From contig NZ_JBEPOC010000001.1 in assembly GCF_040546585.1 (NCBI RefSeq), positions 682,001 to 746,000 of the forward strand: a DNA stretch of 64,000 nt. Reading direction: 5' to 3'. This DNA comes from Marmoricola sp. OAE513. Lineage in GTDB: Bacteria > Actinomycetota > Actinomycetes > Propionibacteriales > Nocardioidaceae. The notes beneath the pieces were generated by a model, which saw nothing but the letters and a program-made list of their open reading frames with translations, was not told where the DNA came from and did not search any database. Both the position numbers and the translations under genes were made by a program. Below are positions 29,840 to 38,030 of this stretch, piece after piece (the stretch's first letter is position 1; every line of letters starts with the position of its first letter).

Positions 29840-31518
29840 CACATACGCTCCGGCGCGCTGACGCCGAGGAGGTCGAGCCCGTTGCGCAGGACGGTCTGCG
29901 TGGCGACGACGAGCATCATCCGAGCCTCGTTGACCGGGGCGACCGGCTCGTCGCCCTGCGGCAGCATCCGCAGCTCGCGGTCGTCGTACCAACGGTTGAA
30001 GACGGCCACCGTGTCCTCGAGGTACCGGGCGATCCGGTGGGGTTCGCGCAGATCGGCGGCGCTGGCGACCACCCGCGGGTACTCGGCCAAGGCCCGCAGC
30101 AGGTCGCCCTCCTTGTCGTGCGCGAGCAGCGCCGGGTCGAAGGCGTCCGGCGCCGGCAGCACCATGCCGAGGTCGGCGGCGTTGGCCAGCATCCGGCAGG
30201 TCCGGGCGTGCCCGTACTGGACGTAGTACACCGGGTTGTCGTTGGACGTCTTGGTGATCTCCTCGACGTCGAGGACCAGGGGCGAGTCGGCCGGGTACCG
30301 CGCCAGCGAGTAGCGCAGCGCGTCGACGCCGATCGCATCAGCGAGCTCGTCGAGCGCGACGATGTTGCCGGCTCGCTTCGAGAGCCGGAGCTCCTCGCCG
30401 CCCTGCAGGATCTTGACCAGCTGGCCGATCATCACGTTCAGCGTCTTGCTCGGGTCGTCACCGACGCACGCCGCCATCGCCCGCAGCCGACCCACGTACC
30501 CGTGGTGGTCGGCGCCGAGCAGGTAGATGCAGTGGTCGAAACCGCGGGACCGCTTGTTCAGGTAGTACGCGGTGTCCGACGCGAAGTACGTCAGCTCGCC
30601 GTCGGACTTGATCAGCACCCGGTCCTTGTCGTCGCCGAAGTCGGTGGTCCGCATCCACAGCGCGCCGCCGTCCTCGAAGACGTGCCCGAGGTCCTTGAGG
30701 CGCTGCAGGGTCTCCGGGACCGAGCCGGCGGCCTCCTCGTGCAGGGAGAGCTCGGAGAACCAGACGTCGAAGTGGGTGTTGAAGGACCTCAGCACGTCCT
30801 GCTGGGACTTCAGCTGGACGGCGTACCCGGCTGCTCGGACGGCCGCCCGCCGCTCGTCGGCGGGCAGGTCGAAGATCCCCGGGTGGGCCGCCTCGACCTC
30901 CTTGGCGATGTCGGCGATGTAGGCGCCCTGATAGCCGTCCTCGGGCGTCGGCTCACCGAGCGCAGCCGCGATGATCGAGTCGGCGAAGTGGTTCATCTGC
31001 ACGCCGCGGTCGTTGATGTAGAACTCCCGGGTCACCTCGGCGCCCGCGGCGGCCAGCACCCGCGCGATCGCGTCGCCGAGCACCGCCCACCGGGTGTGGC
31101 CCAGGTGCAGCGGTCCGGTCGGGTTGGCCGAGATGAACTCGATGTTGATCTTCTGGCCCGCCAGCACGTCCAGGTGCCCGTACGACGACCCTGCCGCCAC
31201 CACGTCGGCGGCGACCTGGCCCTGGGCCCCTGCCTCGACGGAGATGTTGAGGAACCCCGGACCGGCGACGTCGACGGCGCTGATGCCGTCGGACTCGCGC
31301 AGCCGGGCCGCGAGCAGCTCGCCGAGCGCGCGCGGGTTGGTCCCGGCCTTCTTCGCCAGCTGCAGCGCGACGTTGGTCGCGTAGTCCCCGTGGCTCTTCT
31401 CGCGCGGGCGCTCGATGGTGACCTCCGCCGGTACTCCGTCGGGCAGGGCGAGGTCGCCGGCGTCGACGAGCCCGGTGAGGACGTCGACGACGAGGGCGGA
31501 GAGCTGGGCGGGATTCAC
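29839..31518 (-). CDS. argS: arginyl-tRNA synthetase
   Basis: 559 aa from GTG 31518 (VNPAQLSALVVDVLTGLV). Class I synthetase: N-terminal Add1 domain (VTIERPREKSHGDYATNVAL), HIGH motif as HLGH in NPTGPLHLGHTRW, KMSK-equivalent loop LSKRAGN, and the DALR anticodon-binding domain at the C-terminus ending LLGVSAPERM. Opens the argS-lysA-hom-thrC-thrB run. The tRNA-Arg gene on the opposite strand begins 91 bp from its start. Confidence 0.95.
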   Translation of the reverse strand: MNPAQLSALVVDVLTGLVDAGDLALPDGVPAEVTIERPREKSHGDYATNVALQLAKKAGTNPRALGELLAARLRESDGISAVDVAGPGFLNISVEAGAQGQVAADVVAAGSSYGHLDVLAGQKINIEFISANPTGPLHLGHTRWAVLGDAIARVLAAAGAEVTREFYINDRGVQMNHFADSIIAAALGEPTPEDGYQGAYIADIAKEVEAAHPGIFDLPADERRAAVRAAGYAVQLKSQQDVLRSFNTHFDVWFSELSLHEEAAGSVPETLQRLKDLGHVFEDGGALWMRTTDFGDDKDRVLIKSDGELTYFASDTAYYLNKRSRGFDHCIYLLGADHHGYVGRLRAMAACVGDDPSKTLNVMIGQLVKILQGGEELRLSKRAGNIVALDELADAIGVDALRYSLARYPADSPLVLDVEEITKTSNDNPVYYVQYGHARTCRMLANAADLGMVLPAPDAFDPALLAHDKEGDLLRALAEYPRVVASAADLREPHRIARYLEDTVAVFNRWYDDRELRMLPQGDEPVAPVNEARMMLVVATQTVLRNGLDLLGVSAPERM

Positions 31519-31609
31519 CGCCCCAGCGTATCGGCGGCGTCCGGTTTCCTTCACCCGAGTATCGACCGGTAGAGTTCGATCTCGTTCCCCGGCTCGTTCC
31601 GGGGAGCCG

Positions 31610-31682
31610 GCCTTCGTAGCTCAGGGGATAGAGCACCGGTTTCCGGTACCGGGTGTCGCAGGTTCGATTCCTGCCGAAGGCG
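31610..31682 (+). tRNA. tRNA-Arg (anticodon CCG)
   Basis: 73 nt cloverleaf. Acceptor GCCTTCG pairs with CGAAGGC (31675-31681), discriminator G 31682, CCA not encoded. D arm GCTC/GAGC; anticodon stem CCGGT/ACCGG with 7-nt loop TTCCGGT, anticodon CCG at 31643-31645, reading CGG Arg codons; T arm GCAGG-TTCGATT-CCTGC. All stems fully paired. A perfect hairpin follows 8 nt later. Confidence 0.96.
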
Positions 31683-31689
31683 CGCGACG

Positions 31690-31714
31690 AGGGCCTGGTC
31701 ATCGACCAGGCCCT
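31690..31714 (+). terminator. hairpin downstream of tRNA-Arg
   Basis: Perfect 11-bp stem AGGGCCTGGTC / GACCAGGCCCT with a 3-nt loop ATC, starting 8 nt after the tRNA. It lacks a long T run (followed by TCGCCGTTCC) but is well placed to end tRNA transcription. Confidence 0.65.
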
Positions 31715-31817
31715 TCGCCGTTCCCCCGGGGTTCACCGGCGCGCACTTCGCCGCCCCCGGCGAGCACGAGGCTGCGTCGCATGCGGGCCTCGCTGCACGT
31801 CTGGCAGGCTCTCCCCC

Positions 31818-32738
31818 GTGCTCTCCCGCATCCGGCCCCTCCCGGCCCGCCTGCTCGCGTGGCGACGGCTGGTGCGTCGGCTCCGGCGCGAGTACCGCGC
31901 TGCGCACGGGATGCGGCTGCGGATCTTCCGGCCGCGGCGCTACACCGAGAAGATCCAGTGGCGCAAGGCGTTCGACCACGACCCGCGCTACCCCGCCCTG
32001 CTCGACAAGGTCGCCGTACGCCAGCACGTCAGCGCCCGCGTCGGCGACGATCTGCTCGTGCCGGTGCAGTGGGTCGGTCGACGCCCGGGGCGGATCCCGT
32101 TCGAGGACCTGGTGGCGCCGTACGTGCTGAAGAGCACGCACGCCTCGGGTCAGGTCGTGATCGTCGACGGGACCGGCGAGCCCGACGAGAGCGCCCTGCG
32201 GCGTACGGCGCGACGCTGGTTGAAGGTCGACCACGGGCGCAAGGGAGGCGAGTGGGGCTACTCCCGGGTGCGCCCGCGCCTGGTCGTAGAGAGCCGTGTC
32301 GGGGGCGACGAGCCTCCGCTGGAGCGCCGGGTGTTCGTGTTCGGCGGCAAGGCGCACGTGGTGAACACGGTCACGGTCGAGAACGGGCAGATCCGCAACG
32401 CCGCTTTCCACGACCTCGACTGGAACCGGATCAGCTGGTGGTTCAGCCGGGAACCGCTGCCGGGCGACTGGCCGCGGCCGGCGCTGCTCGACCGGATGGT
32501 TGCGGCAGCAGAAGCGGTCGCCGCCGACCTCGAGCACGCCCGGGTCGACTTCTTCGACCACGGCGACCAGATCTGGATCGGCGAGATCACGCTGTACTCG
32601 TGGTCGGGGATGTCGAAGTTCCACCCACCGGGCGCCGACGAGGAGCTCGGTGCCGCCTGGACCATCGACCGCCCGTTGCGCCGCGCGCTGAGCAGCATCG
32701 TGCGCCGCGACCCGGTCGGGGCGCCCGATCGGACCTGA
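31818..32738 (+). CDS. TupA-like ATP-grasp protein
   Basis: 306 aa from GTG 31818; an upstream in-frame ATG at 31653 lies inside the tRNA and is rejected. The core is characteristic of the TupA-like ATP-grasp family: RYTEKIQWRKAFDHDPRYPA, LLDKVAVRQHV, YVLKSTHASGQVVIVDG, VESRVGGDEPPLERRVFVFG and the metal site DFFDHGDQIWIGEITLYSWSG. Family members ligate amino acids to cell-surface polysaccharides (TupA makes the polyglutamate-polyglucuronate teichuronopeptide). No other polymer gene is close, so its glycan partner is unknown. It ends 3 bp from the convergent ABC permease. Confidence 0.75.
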   Translation: MLSRIRPLPARLLAWRRLVRRLRREYRAAHGMRLRIFRPRRYTEKIQWRKAFDHDPRYPALLDKVAVRQHVSARVGDDLLVPVQWVGRRPGRIPFEDLVAPYVLKSTHASGQVVIVDGTGEPDESALRRTARRWLKVDHGRKGGEWGYSRVRPRLVVESRVGGDEPPLERRVFVFGGKAHVVNTVTVENGQIRNAAFHDLDWNRISWWFSREPLPGDWPRPALLDRMVAAAEAVAADLEHARVDFFDHGDQIWIGEITLYSWSGMSKFHPPGADEELGAAWTIDRPLRRALSSIVRRDPVGAPDRT

Positions 32739-32741
32739 GGC

Positions 32742-35471
32742 TCACGCCAACCGCGACACCATCGGCAGCCGCGACCGGGCAGAGAGTCCCACGACGGCCG
32801 CGGTCAGCAGCGGGAGCGCGACGACGACGCCGAGGACCAGCAGCCAGGGCACGTCCAGGTAGTGGTCGCGGATCGCCTGCGCGGTGCCCCCGCACGACTG
32901 CGACGTGCACGACGTGCCGTCCGCAGCGATCGCATAGGTCGCGGCGATCCCCGGGACGAACCCGACCACGGCCCCGAGCAGCGCACCGACCAGACCGATG
33001 GACAGCGAGTAGCTGGCCGCGACGAACCGCCGCGTGCGCGGTGCCGCTCCGACGGCACTGAGGGTGGCCAGGTCCGGCCGCGCATCCGAGAGCGCGAGGA
33101 ACGTCGCGGTCAGGGTGCCGCCGAGCATGAGCAGCGCACCGAGGCCGGCGAGCACCAGCTGGATGACCCAGACGTCGGAGGGCTGCTGGTAGCCGCGCTC
33201 GACGTACAGGGACCCTCCGGGCTCGAGGGCCTTGAGGGCCTCACCGATGTCCTTGGCCTGCGCCCTGGTGATCTGGGGGCCGGTGGTGACCAGCGCGACC
33301 GTGGCCGGCTTGATACCGAGCTTCTCGGCGACCTCCGCGGAGATGATCGCCGTGGCCGGAGCCCGACCTCGCAGATCCATCGCCCGGGCCGACACGGTCA
33401 CGGGTGGGGCGAGGTCCTGGGGGGCGTCAGCGGTACCGTCCTCGACGCCGTCGTAGGACACCACCTTGAGCGTGACCTGGGAGAGTCTCGGCTGCGCGTC
33501 GGGGAAGACGACCGCCCCGCCGGCGTCCAGGATCCGGGTCGCGACCGCGTCGTCGAACCCGTCGAGCTCCGTGAGCACCGACGGCAACGTGCCGTCGTAG
33601 ACGAGCACCTGCGTCGGGAACGGGCTGCTGTAGCTGCCGTACAGGTAGTCGTCGGGTCCCGACCCGGTGATGTCCAGCTCCTGACCGCTGCCGTCGGCAC
33701 TGGTGACAGGAACGCCGAGAAGCGGATCGGTGCTGACCCCCGGTGCTTCGCGCTCGACCACGGCCGCGTACTCGTCCCAGGGTGCCTTTCCGGGATAGCC
33801 GTCCGAGGAGATCGCCGCCGCGTGCCCCGGCAGCTGCGGCACGTAGAGCGCGTCCTGACGCTTGTCGTCGCTGGTGACGCCGATGCCGAGGGCGACGACA
33901 CCCATCACGGTGGCGGCGACGGCCGCGACCGCCGGCGTCGTGCGTGTGCGGTGACGAGCGGCATCCCGGACGGCGAAGCGCAGCGGAAGCGGGAGCCGCT
34001 GGCCGAGACGGGCCAACCCGATCACGACCACCGGGACGACGAACACCATGCCGAGCACGCAGAAGATCGCCGAGAGGCCGATCGCGATCGCGGCTCCCGA
34101 GGACCCCTGCTCGGTGGACAGCGCCGCGAGGACGATCCCGAGCACGAGCAGCGCCACACCGACGTACGGCGACCGGGTCGACGGCTTCTGATCGCCGCGA
34201 CGGCCGTTGAGAACCGCCACGACGTCCTGGCGGGAGGCGATCCAGGCCGGGACCACCGCGGCGAGCAGTGCGCTGACCAGCCCGAAGGCGGCGATGCCGA
34301 GCAGGTGCAGCGACGGCACCTGGAACGGACCGAAACGCGTGCTGTTGTGCTGCTGGAACAAGGGCTCGAAGCCCGCGGCCGCAGCGATACCGAGCACGGT
34401 TCCGACCACGGCGCCGGCAGCTCCGATGACGAGACCCGTCGCCAGGACGACCTTGCGCGCCTGACCGGGCGTGCCTCCGCACGCAGCCAGCAGGGCCAGC
34501 GGTCGGGCCTGCCGTCGCGCCCCGACGGCGAAGGCAGGACCAGCCAGCAGGACGACCTCGATCAGCGCCATCACCACGACGAGCACGGCGAGCGTGACGG
34601 TCTCCTCGTTCAGACCTTCGTCCGGGTTGTACATCTGGTCCGCGGCGAGCGCCGACGCGCTCGGGTTCTCGATGACAGAACGGCTCACGACCAACGTACC
34701 GAGGGCATTGAGCTTCTTGACGTCCTCCCAGCTGACCGGCCCCCCGCCGACCAGCCAGCTGGCGTCGTCCGCCTCCAACGCCGGGATGCTCCCGGGCAGG
34801 CCGACCACCTGGGGGTTGTCGCGGTAGGAGGTGGACTCGGCGATGCCCACGACCTTGCGCGTCACGAACTCCGGGTCGACGTCGCCGCCATCGAACTCGC
34901 CCTTGCCGATCTCGACGTCCTCGCCGAGCCCCGGACCCCGGTCTGCGAGCGCTCGATTGACGACGACCTCGTCCCGGGCCTTCGGCCAGCGACCGTCGGT
35001 GAGGCGGAAGAGACCGCGTGCCAGCGGGTCTGACACGTCGATCGTCGTGGCCGACGCGGAGGTGACGCCCTTGTCGGTCTTCACCGACGGATAGCCGTCG
35101 ACCAGCTCTATCCCGCTCCTCTCGCCGCCGAGCGTGGCCAGCACCGACGCGAGGGTAGGTTCCTTCGTCCCCGGCTTCGCCTGCGAGCTGTCGCCGCCGC
35201 CGTAGCCGCCGGCTTCGGGGTCGAGCCCCTGCTCCCAGGGGGTCCCGCCGCCCCCCGGGTTGGAAACCAGGGCGGCGGCCTCGGTGCCCAAGCGCCGGTC
35301 CAGCGACTCCACCGAGGTCACGTCCTGGGTCTGGATCAGGATGTCCGCCGCGGTCACGCCCATCACCGGGAGCGCGATCATCACGAGCATCAGGATCGAA
35401 CGACCCTTGGCCCGCAGCGCTTCCCGTCGGGCGATCCGCAGCGGGATCCGCCAGCCGGTCACCGGGCTCAT
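32742..35471 (-). CDS. FtsX-family ABC transporter permease
   Basis: 909 aa. An N-terminal membrane anchor (GRSILMLVMIALPVMGVTAA, about 23-43) is followed by a large extracytoplasmic domain, a block of helices around residues 285-420, an internal anchor near 490-510, a second extracytoplasmic part and a final set of helices from about 765 (VIQLVLAGLGALLMLGG and on). This duplicated FtsX/MacB-type layout is found in exporters of peptides, lipoproteins or antibiotics. Together with the ATPase (4-bp overlap) and PadR regulator (4-bp overlap) it makes one operon. Substrate unknown; PadR control suggests response to a toxic or phenolic compound. Confidence 0.85.
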   Translation of the reverse strand: MSPVTGWRIPLRIARREALRAKGRSILMLVMIALPVMGVTAADILIQTQDVTSVESLDRRLGTEAAALVSNPGGGGTPWEQGLDPEAGGYGGGDSSQAKPGTKEPTLASVLATLGGERSGIELVDGYPSVKTDKGVTSASATTIDVSDPLARGLFRLTDGRWPKARDEVVVNRALADRGPGLGEDVEIGKGEFDGGDVDPEFVTRKVVGIAESTSYRDNPQVVGLPGSIPALEADDASWLVGGGPVSWEDVKKLNALGTLVVSRSVIENPSASALAADQMYNPDEGLNEETVTLAVLVVVMALIEVVLLAGPAFAVGARRQARPLALLAACGGTPGQARKVVLATGLVIGAAGAVVGTVLGIAAAAGFEPLFQQHNSTRFGPFQVPSLHLLGIAAFGLVSALLAAVVPAWIASRQDVVAVLNGRRGDQKPSTRSPYVGVALLVLGIVLAALSTEQGSSGAAIAIGLSAIFCVLGMVFVVPVVVIGLARLGQRLPLPLRFAVRDAARHRTRTTPAVAAVAATVMGVVALGIGVTSDDKRQDALYVPQLPGHAAAISSDGYPGKAPWDEYAAVVEREAPGVSTDPLLGVPVTSADGSGQELDITGSGPDDYLYGSYSSPFPTQVLVYDGTLPSVLTELDGFDDAVATRILDAGGAVVFPDAQPRLSQVTLKVVSYDGVEDGTADAPQDLAPPVTVSARAMDLRGRAPATAIISAEVAEKLGIKPATVALVTTGPQITRAQAKDIGEALKALEPGGSLYVERGYQQPSDVWVIQLVLAGLGALLMLGGTLTATFLALSDARPDLATLSAVGAAPRTRRFVAASYSLSIGLVGALLGAVVGFVPGIAATYAIAADGTSCTSQSCGGTAQAIRDHYLDVPWLLVLGVVVALPLLTAAVVGLSARSRLPMVSRLA

Positions 35472-36163
35472 CGGCTCGGGTCCGTCTCGGTCACGTCGAC
35501 CACTGCGCCGTCGCGGAGGAACACCACCCGGTCGGCCCAGGCAGCGTGCCGGGGCTCGTGGGTCACCAGGATCCCGGCGGCGCCCTCGTCGCAGCGCAGC
35601 CGCAGCAGCTTGAGGATGTCCTCCCCCGTGCCGGTGTCCAGCGCCCCGGTCGGCTCGTCGGCGAGAATCAGTGTCCGATCGCCCACGACGGCACGCGCGA
35701 TCGCGACGCGCTGCTGCTGACCACCGGACATCTCGTCGGGGAAACGGTCCGCGACCTCGACGATGCCGACCTGCTCCAACGACTTCAGCGCTGCGGCCCG
35801 GGCCTGACCGGCGCCCATCCCGTCCAGCTCCAGCGGGAGCGAGACGTTCTCAGCGGCGGTCAGCGCCGGGATCAGGTTGAAGTCCTGGAAGACGTAGCCG
35901 ATCGCCGTACGGCGCAGCCGGGCGCGGCCGGTGTGGTCCAGGCTCGACAAAGCAACGCCGGAGACCGAGACGGTGCCGCTGGTCGGGGTGTCCAGTCCGC
36001 CGGCCGCCGTGAGCAGGGTCGACTTCCCGGAACCCGACGGGCCCATGACGGCGACGAGCTCGCCGGCGGAGACCTGGAGCGAGACGTTGTCGAGGGCGAC
36101 CACGCGGGCGGCCCCCTCGCCGTGGACCCGGGTGACTTTCTCGAGCGTGAGCACTGCGTTCAT
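35468..36163 (-). CDS. ABC transporter ATP-binding protein (LolD/MacB type)
   Basis: 231 aa. Walker A GPSGSGKST at about 41-49, Q-loop YVFQDFNLIPALTAAENV, signature MSGGQQQRVAIARAV, Walker B LILADEPTGALD and the switch His in LVTHEPRHAAW. All catalytic residues are present. It powers the FtsX-type permease encoded next, sharing ATGA-type overlaps with both neighbours. Confidence 0.93.
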   Translation of the reverse strand: MNAVLTLEKVTRVHGEGAARVVALDNVSLQVSAGELVAVMGPSGSGKSTLLTAAGGLDTPTSGTVSVSGVALSSLDHTGRARLRRTAIGYVFQDFNLIPALTAAENVSLPLELDGMGAGQARAAALKSLEQVGIVEVADRFPDEMSGGQQQRVAIARAVVGDRTLILADEPTGALDTGTGEDILKLLRLRCDEGAAGILVTHEPRHAAWADRVVFLRDGAVVDVTETDPSR

Positions 36164-36714
36164 CGGGCGGACTCCTCGGTGGGCGGGGTGGTGGTGTTGG
36201 TTCGGGGTGCAGCGGCTGCCTGGCGCAGCCGGTCCTCGCAGTGGTCGAGCCAGCGGATCTCGGACTCGCTGGCGAAGACCAGGCCGTCGAGCACGAGGCC
36301 CGCAGCGAGATCGGTGGTGGCCCGCTTCTCCCGGACGTAGCCCTGGAGCGCGGCCATGGTCGCGGTGCGCTGGCGCTGGATCACGGAGCCGACGTCGACC
36401 CCGGGCACGGTGACGGCGAGGACGAGCTTGATCGCCAGCTCGTCGCGGACCGAGGCGTTGCGCTCGACCGGAGCCATAAACCAGTCCGCGACCGCCGCGG
36501 TACCTGCATCGGTGATGCGGTAGAGCACCCGGGTGTCCTCGACGCCGGCCTGCTCGACGAGCTCGTCACGCTCCAGGCGGGTGAGCGTCGTGTAGACCTG
36601 CCCGACGTTCAACGGCCACGTCGACGCCGTGCTCTCCTCGAACGCCGCCCGCAGCTGGTAGCCGTACTGGGGCCCCTGCGCCAACAGCGCCAGCAGGCCC
36701 ATCTTGACCGACAT
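36160..36714 (-). CDS. PadR family transcriptional regulator
   Basis: 184 aa. N-terminal winged helix: MSVKMGLLALLAQGPQYGYQ, then the recognition region LNVGQVYTTLTRLERDELVEQ; C-terminal part is the Vir_act_alpha_C dimerisation helix bundle. PadR proteins repress efflux or detoxification genes until a ligand binds. First gene of the padR-ATPase-permease operon. A 26-bp imperfect palindrome 23 bp upstream of its start is the likely operator, giving autoregulation of the whole operon. Confidence 0.92.
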   Translation of the reverse strand: MSVKMGLLALLAQGPQYGYQLRAAFEESTASTWPLNVGQVYTTLTRLERDELVEQAGVEDTRVLYRITDAGTAAVADWFMAPVERNASVRDELAIKLVLAVTVPGVDVGSVIQRQRTATMAALQGYVREKRATTDLAAGLVLDGLVFASESEIRWLDHCEDRLRQAAAAPRTNTTTPPTEESAR

Positions 36715-36736
36715 TCGTGCGCCTCCTGACCAATGG

Positions 36737-36762
36737 ATACTGGGTATGTATATACCGAGTAT
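36737..36762. promoter_or_regulatory. PadR operator palindrome
   Basis: ATACTGGGTAT and ATACCGAGTAT form an 11-bp inverted repeat (one mismatch) around the 4-bp spacer GTAT. It lies 23 bp upstream of the padR start in an AT-rich patch of a GC-rich genome. ATAC/GTAT half-sites of this kind are typical of PadR boxes. Confidence 0.7.
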
Positions 36763-36784
36763 GCAGACACGTCAAGCCTTCCCC

Positions 36785-36928
36785 GACCGGGCGCAGATGT
36801 CCCACCTGGGCACACCGACCGGGCGCAGATGTCCCACCTGGGCACACCGACCGGGCGCAGATGTCCCACCTGGGCACACCGACCGGGCGCAGATGTCCCA
36901 CCTGGGCACACCGACCGGGCGCAGATGT
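36785..36928. repeat. 32-bp tandem repeat, minus-oriented arm of an inverted array (4.5 copies)
   Basis: Four identical 32-bp units begin at 36785, 36817, 36849 and 36881, each starting GACCGGGCGCAGATGTCCCA and ending CCTGGGCACACC; a half unit follows from 36913 to 36928. No base differs between the full copies. The period is not a multiple of three, so it is not coding. The reverse complement of the unit resembles the units of the right arm (36946-37039). Confidence 0.95.
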
Positions 36929-36945
36929 ACACGGGGTCAGCCTCA

Positions 36946-37039
36946 GCGGGACATCCGAGCCCGCTCGGCGCACGCGGGCGGGACATCCCAGCCCGCTCGG
37001 CGCACGGCGGCGGGACATCCCAGCCCGCTCGGCGACTAC
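36946..37039. repeat. 32-bp tandem repeat, plus-oriented arm of the inverted array (3 copies)
   Basis: Units start at 36946, 36978 and 37010, each beginning GCGGGACATC and continuing with (C/G)(A/C)GCCCGCTCGGCG. The third runs into the stop codon (37036-37038) of the secreted protein gene. Matching the reverse complement of the left arm at most positions, the two arms could pair into a long interrupted hairpin. Confidence 0.85.
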
Positions 37040-37962
37040 TGGAGCTTGCCGGTGGCGCTGCTCGGCAGGTACAGGTCGTCGCCGGCGAACGAGGCGACGT
37101 ACGAGTTCCTGAGCGCGTGCCCCAACCCGATGGTGGCCTTGCAGGTCGCGACGGCCGTCACCGTGAACGGGCCGTCCGTGCCGACGACCACGGACTTGGC
37201 CGAGCACATCTTCTTGCCTCCGACCGAGAAGGTCACCGTCGCACCGGGGTACCCGGAGACGACCTGGCCGGGACCGAAGAACGTGTCCGCGTCGACCTCG
37301 GCACGGAACGTCGTGGGGGTGAGGCCGAGCAGCCCCTTTGACGCCTTCGTCGTGGAGACGTAGGACTTCAGCTTGCCGACCTCGAAGGTCTGGGTGACCC
37401 GGGGCGCCGGGGCGACCGTGTCGGTGCCGGCCTGGTCCGCGTGGATGATGCAGGTGCCCGGGTGCGGGAACGAGATCGCCACGAACGGGTCAGCCTCGGC
37501 GGCCTCGCCGGCACATCCGGTCGACGCCGGGTCTACCGAGATCGTCGCCTTCAGACCCGAGCTCGCGGTCGCTTCCGCGAAGTACGGGAACCGCCCCCAG
37601 GTCGCGCCCTCCGGCGGATCCGTGGTGAAGGCGACCGTCTGCGGGTGCTTCGCCACGCGGTAGTGCACGGTCTTGGTCGCCACCACCCCGGCCGTGTCCT
37701 CGGCGGTCACGGTGATCGCGTGCTCGCCCTCGGAGTAGTCGATCTCCTCGTGGTCCGCGCTGCAGGACGCGATCGGGGCCGCCCCGGGTGCGCAGCTGAA
37801 GTCGAGCGGGCCGTGCCCGTCGACGTACAGAACGGAACCGTCCTGAGGGTTGTTGATCGTGATCGTCGGCGGCCCCGAGCCGGGGTCGGCCGAGGCCGCG
37901 GGTACGACGGCCGCCAGCGCGGCGACCGTGAGCGTGATGAGAAGAGCCCGAGCTCTGTTCAT
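37036..37962 (-). CDS. secreted Ig-like domain protein, function unknown
   Basis: 308 aa. Signal peptide MNRARALLITLTVAALAAVV with probable cleavage after PAASA (about residue 25). Mature protein is beta-rich: a first Ig-like repeat (PTITINNPQDGSVLYVDGHG to VTAEDTAGVVATKTVHYRV) and a second part resembling an Ig-like repeat of bacterial surface proteins (YVSTTKASKGLLGLTPTTFR ... LRNSYVASFAGDDLYLPS). Paired Cys residues suggest disulphides. No sortase signal or membrane anchor at the C-terminus, so probably released. The repeat array begins at its stop codon. Confidence 0.75.
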   Translation of the reverse strand: MNRARALLITLTVAALAAVVPAASADPGSGPPTITINNPQDGSVLYVDGHGPLDFSCAPGAAPIASCSADHEEIDYSEGEHAITVTAEDTAGVVATKTVHYRVAKHPQTVAFTTDPPEGATWGRFPYFAEATASSGLKATISVDPASTGCAGEAAEADPFVAISFPHPGTCIIHADQAGTDTVAPAPRVTQTFEVGKLKSYVSTTKASKGLLGLTPTTFRAEVDADTFFGPGQVVSGYPGATVTFSVGGKKMCSAKSVVVGTDGPFTVTAVATCKATIGLGHALRNSYVASFAGDDLYLPSSATGKLQ

Positions 37963-38030
37963 GACTGAATCTCCTGGGAGGGAGGCTGACAGGTCGGATT
38001 CAGGTTAGACCGCCGGGCAGACTTGTGCCC

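Noticed and set aside
29840-29992. N-terminal extension of lysA
   Set aside because: Lies wholly inside argS and adds Arg/Ala-rich residues not found in LysA; ATG 29839 has the coupled TGATG overlap.
31653-31817. ATG-initiated extension of the TupA-like gene
   Set aside because: It begins within the tRNA-Arg gene and passes through the hairpin, so it is not a real coding start.
36785-37039. Possible CRISPR array
   Set aside because: The repeats are contiguous with no variable spacers, they change orientation midway, and there are no cas genes near.
36609-37341. Several open frames through the repeat array, on both strands
   Set aside because: They arise because the repeat lacks stops; the 32-bp period shifts frame at each copy, and there is no ribosome site or homology.
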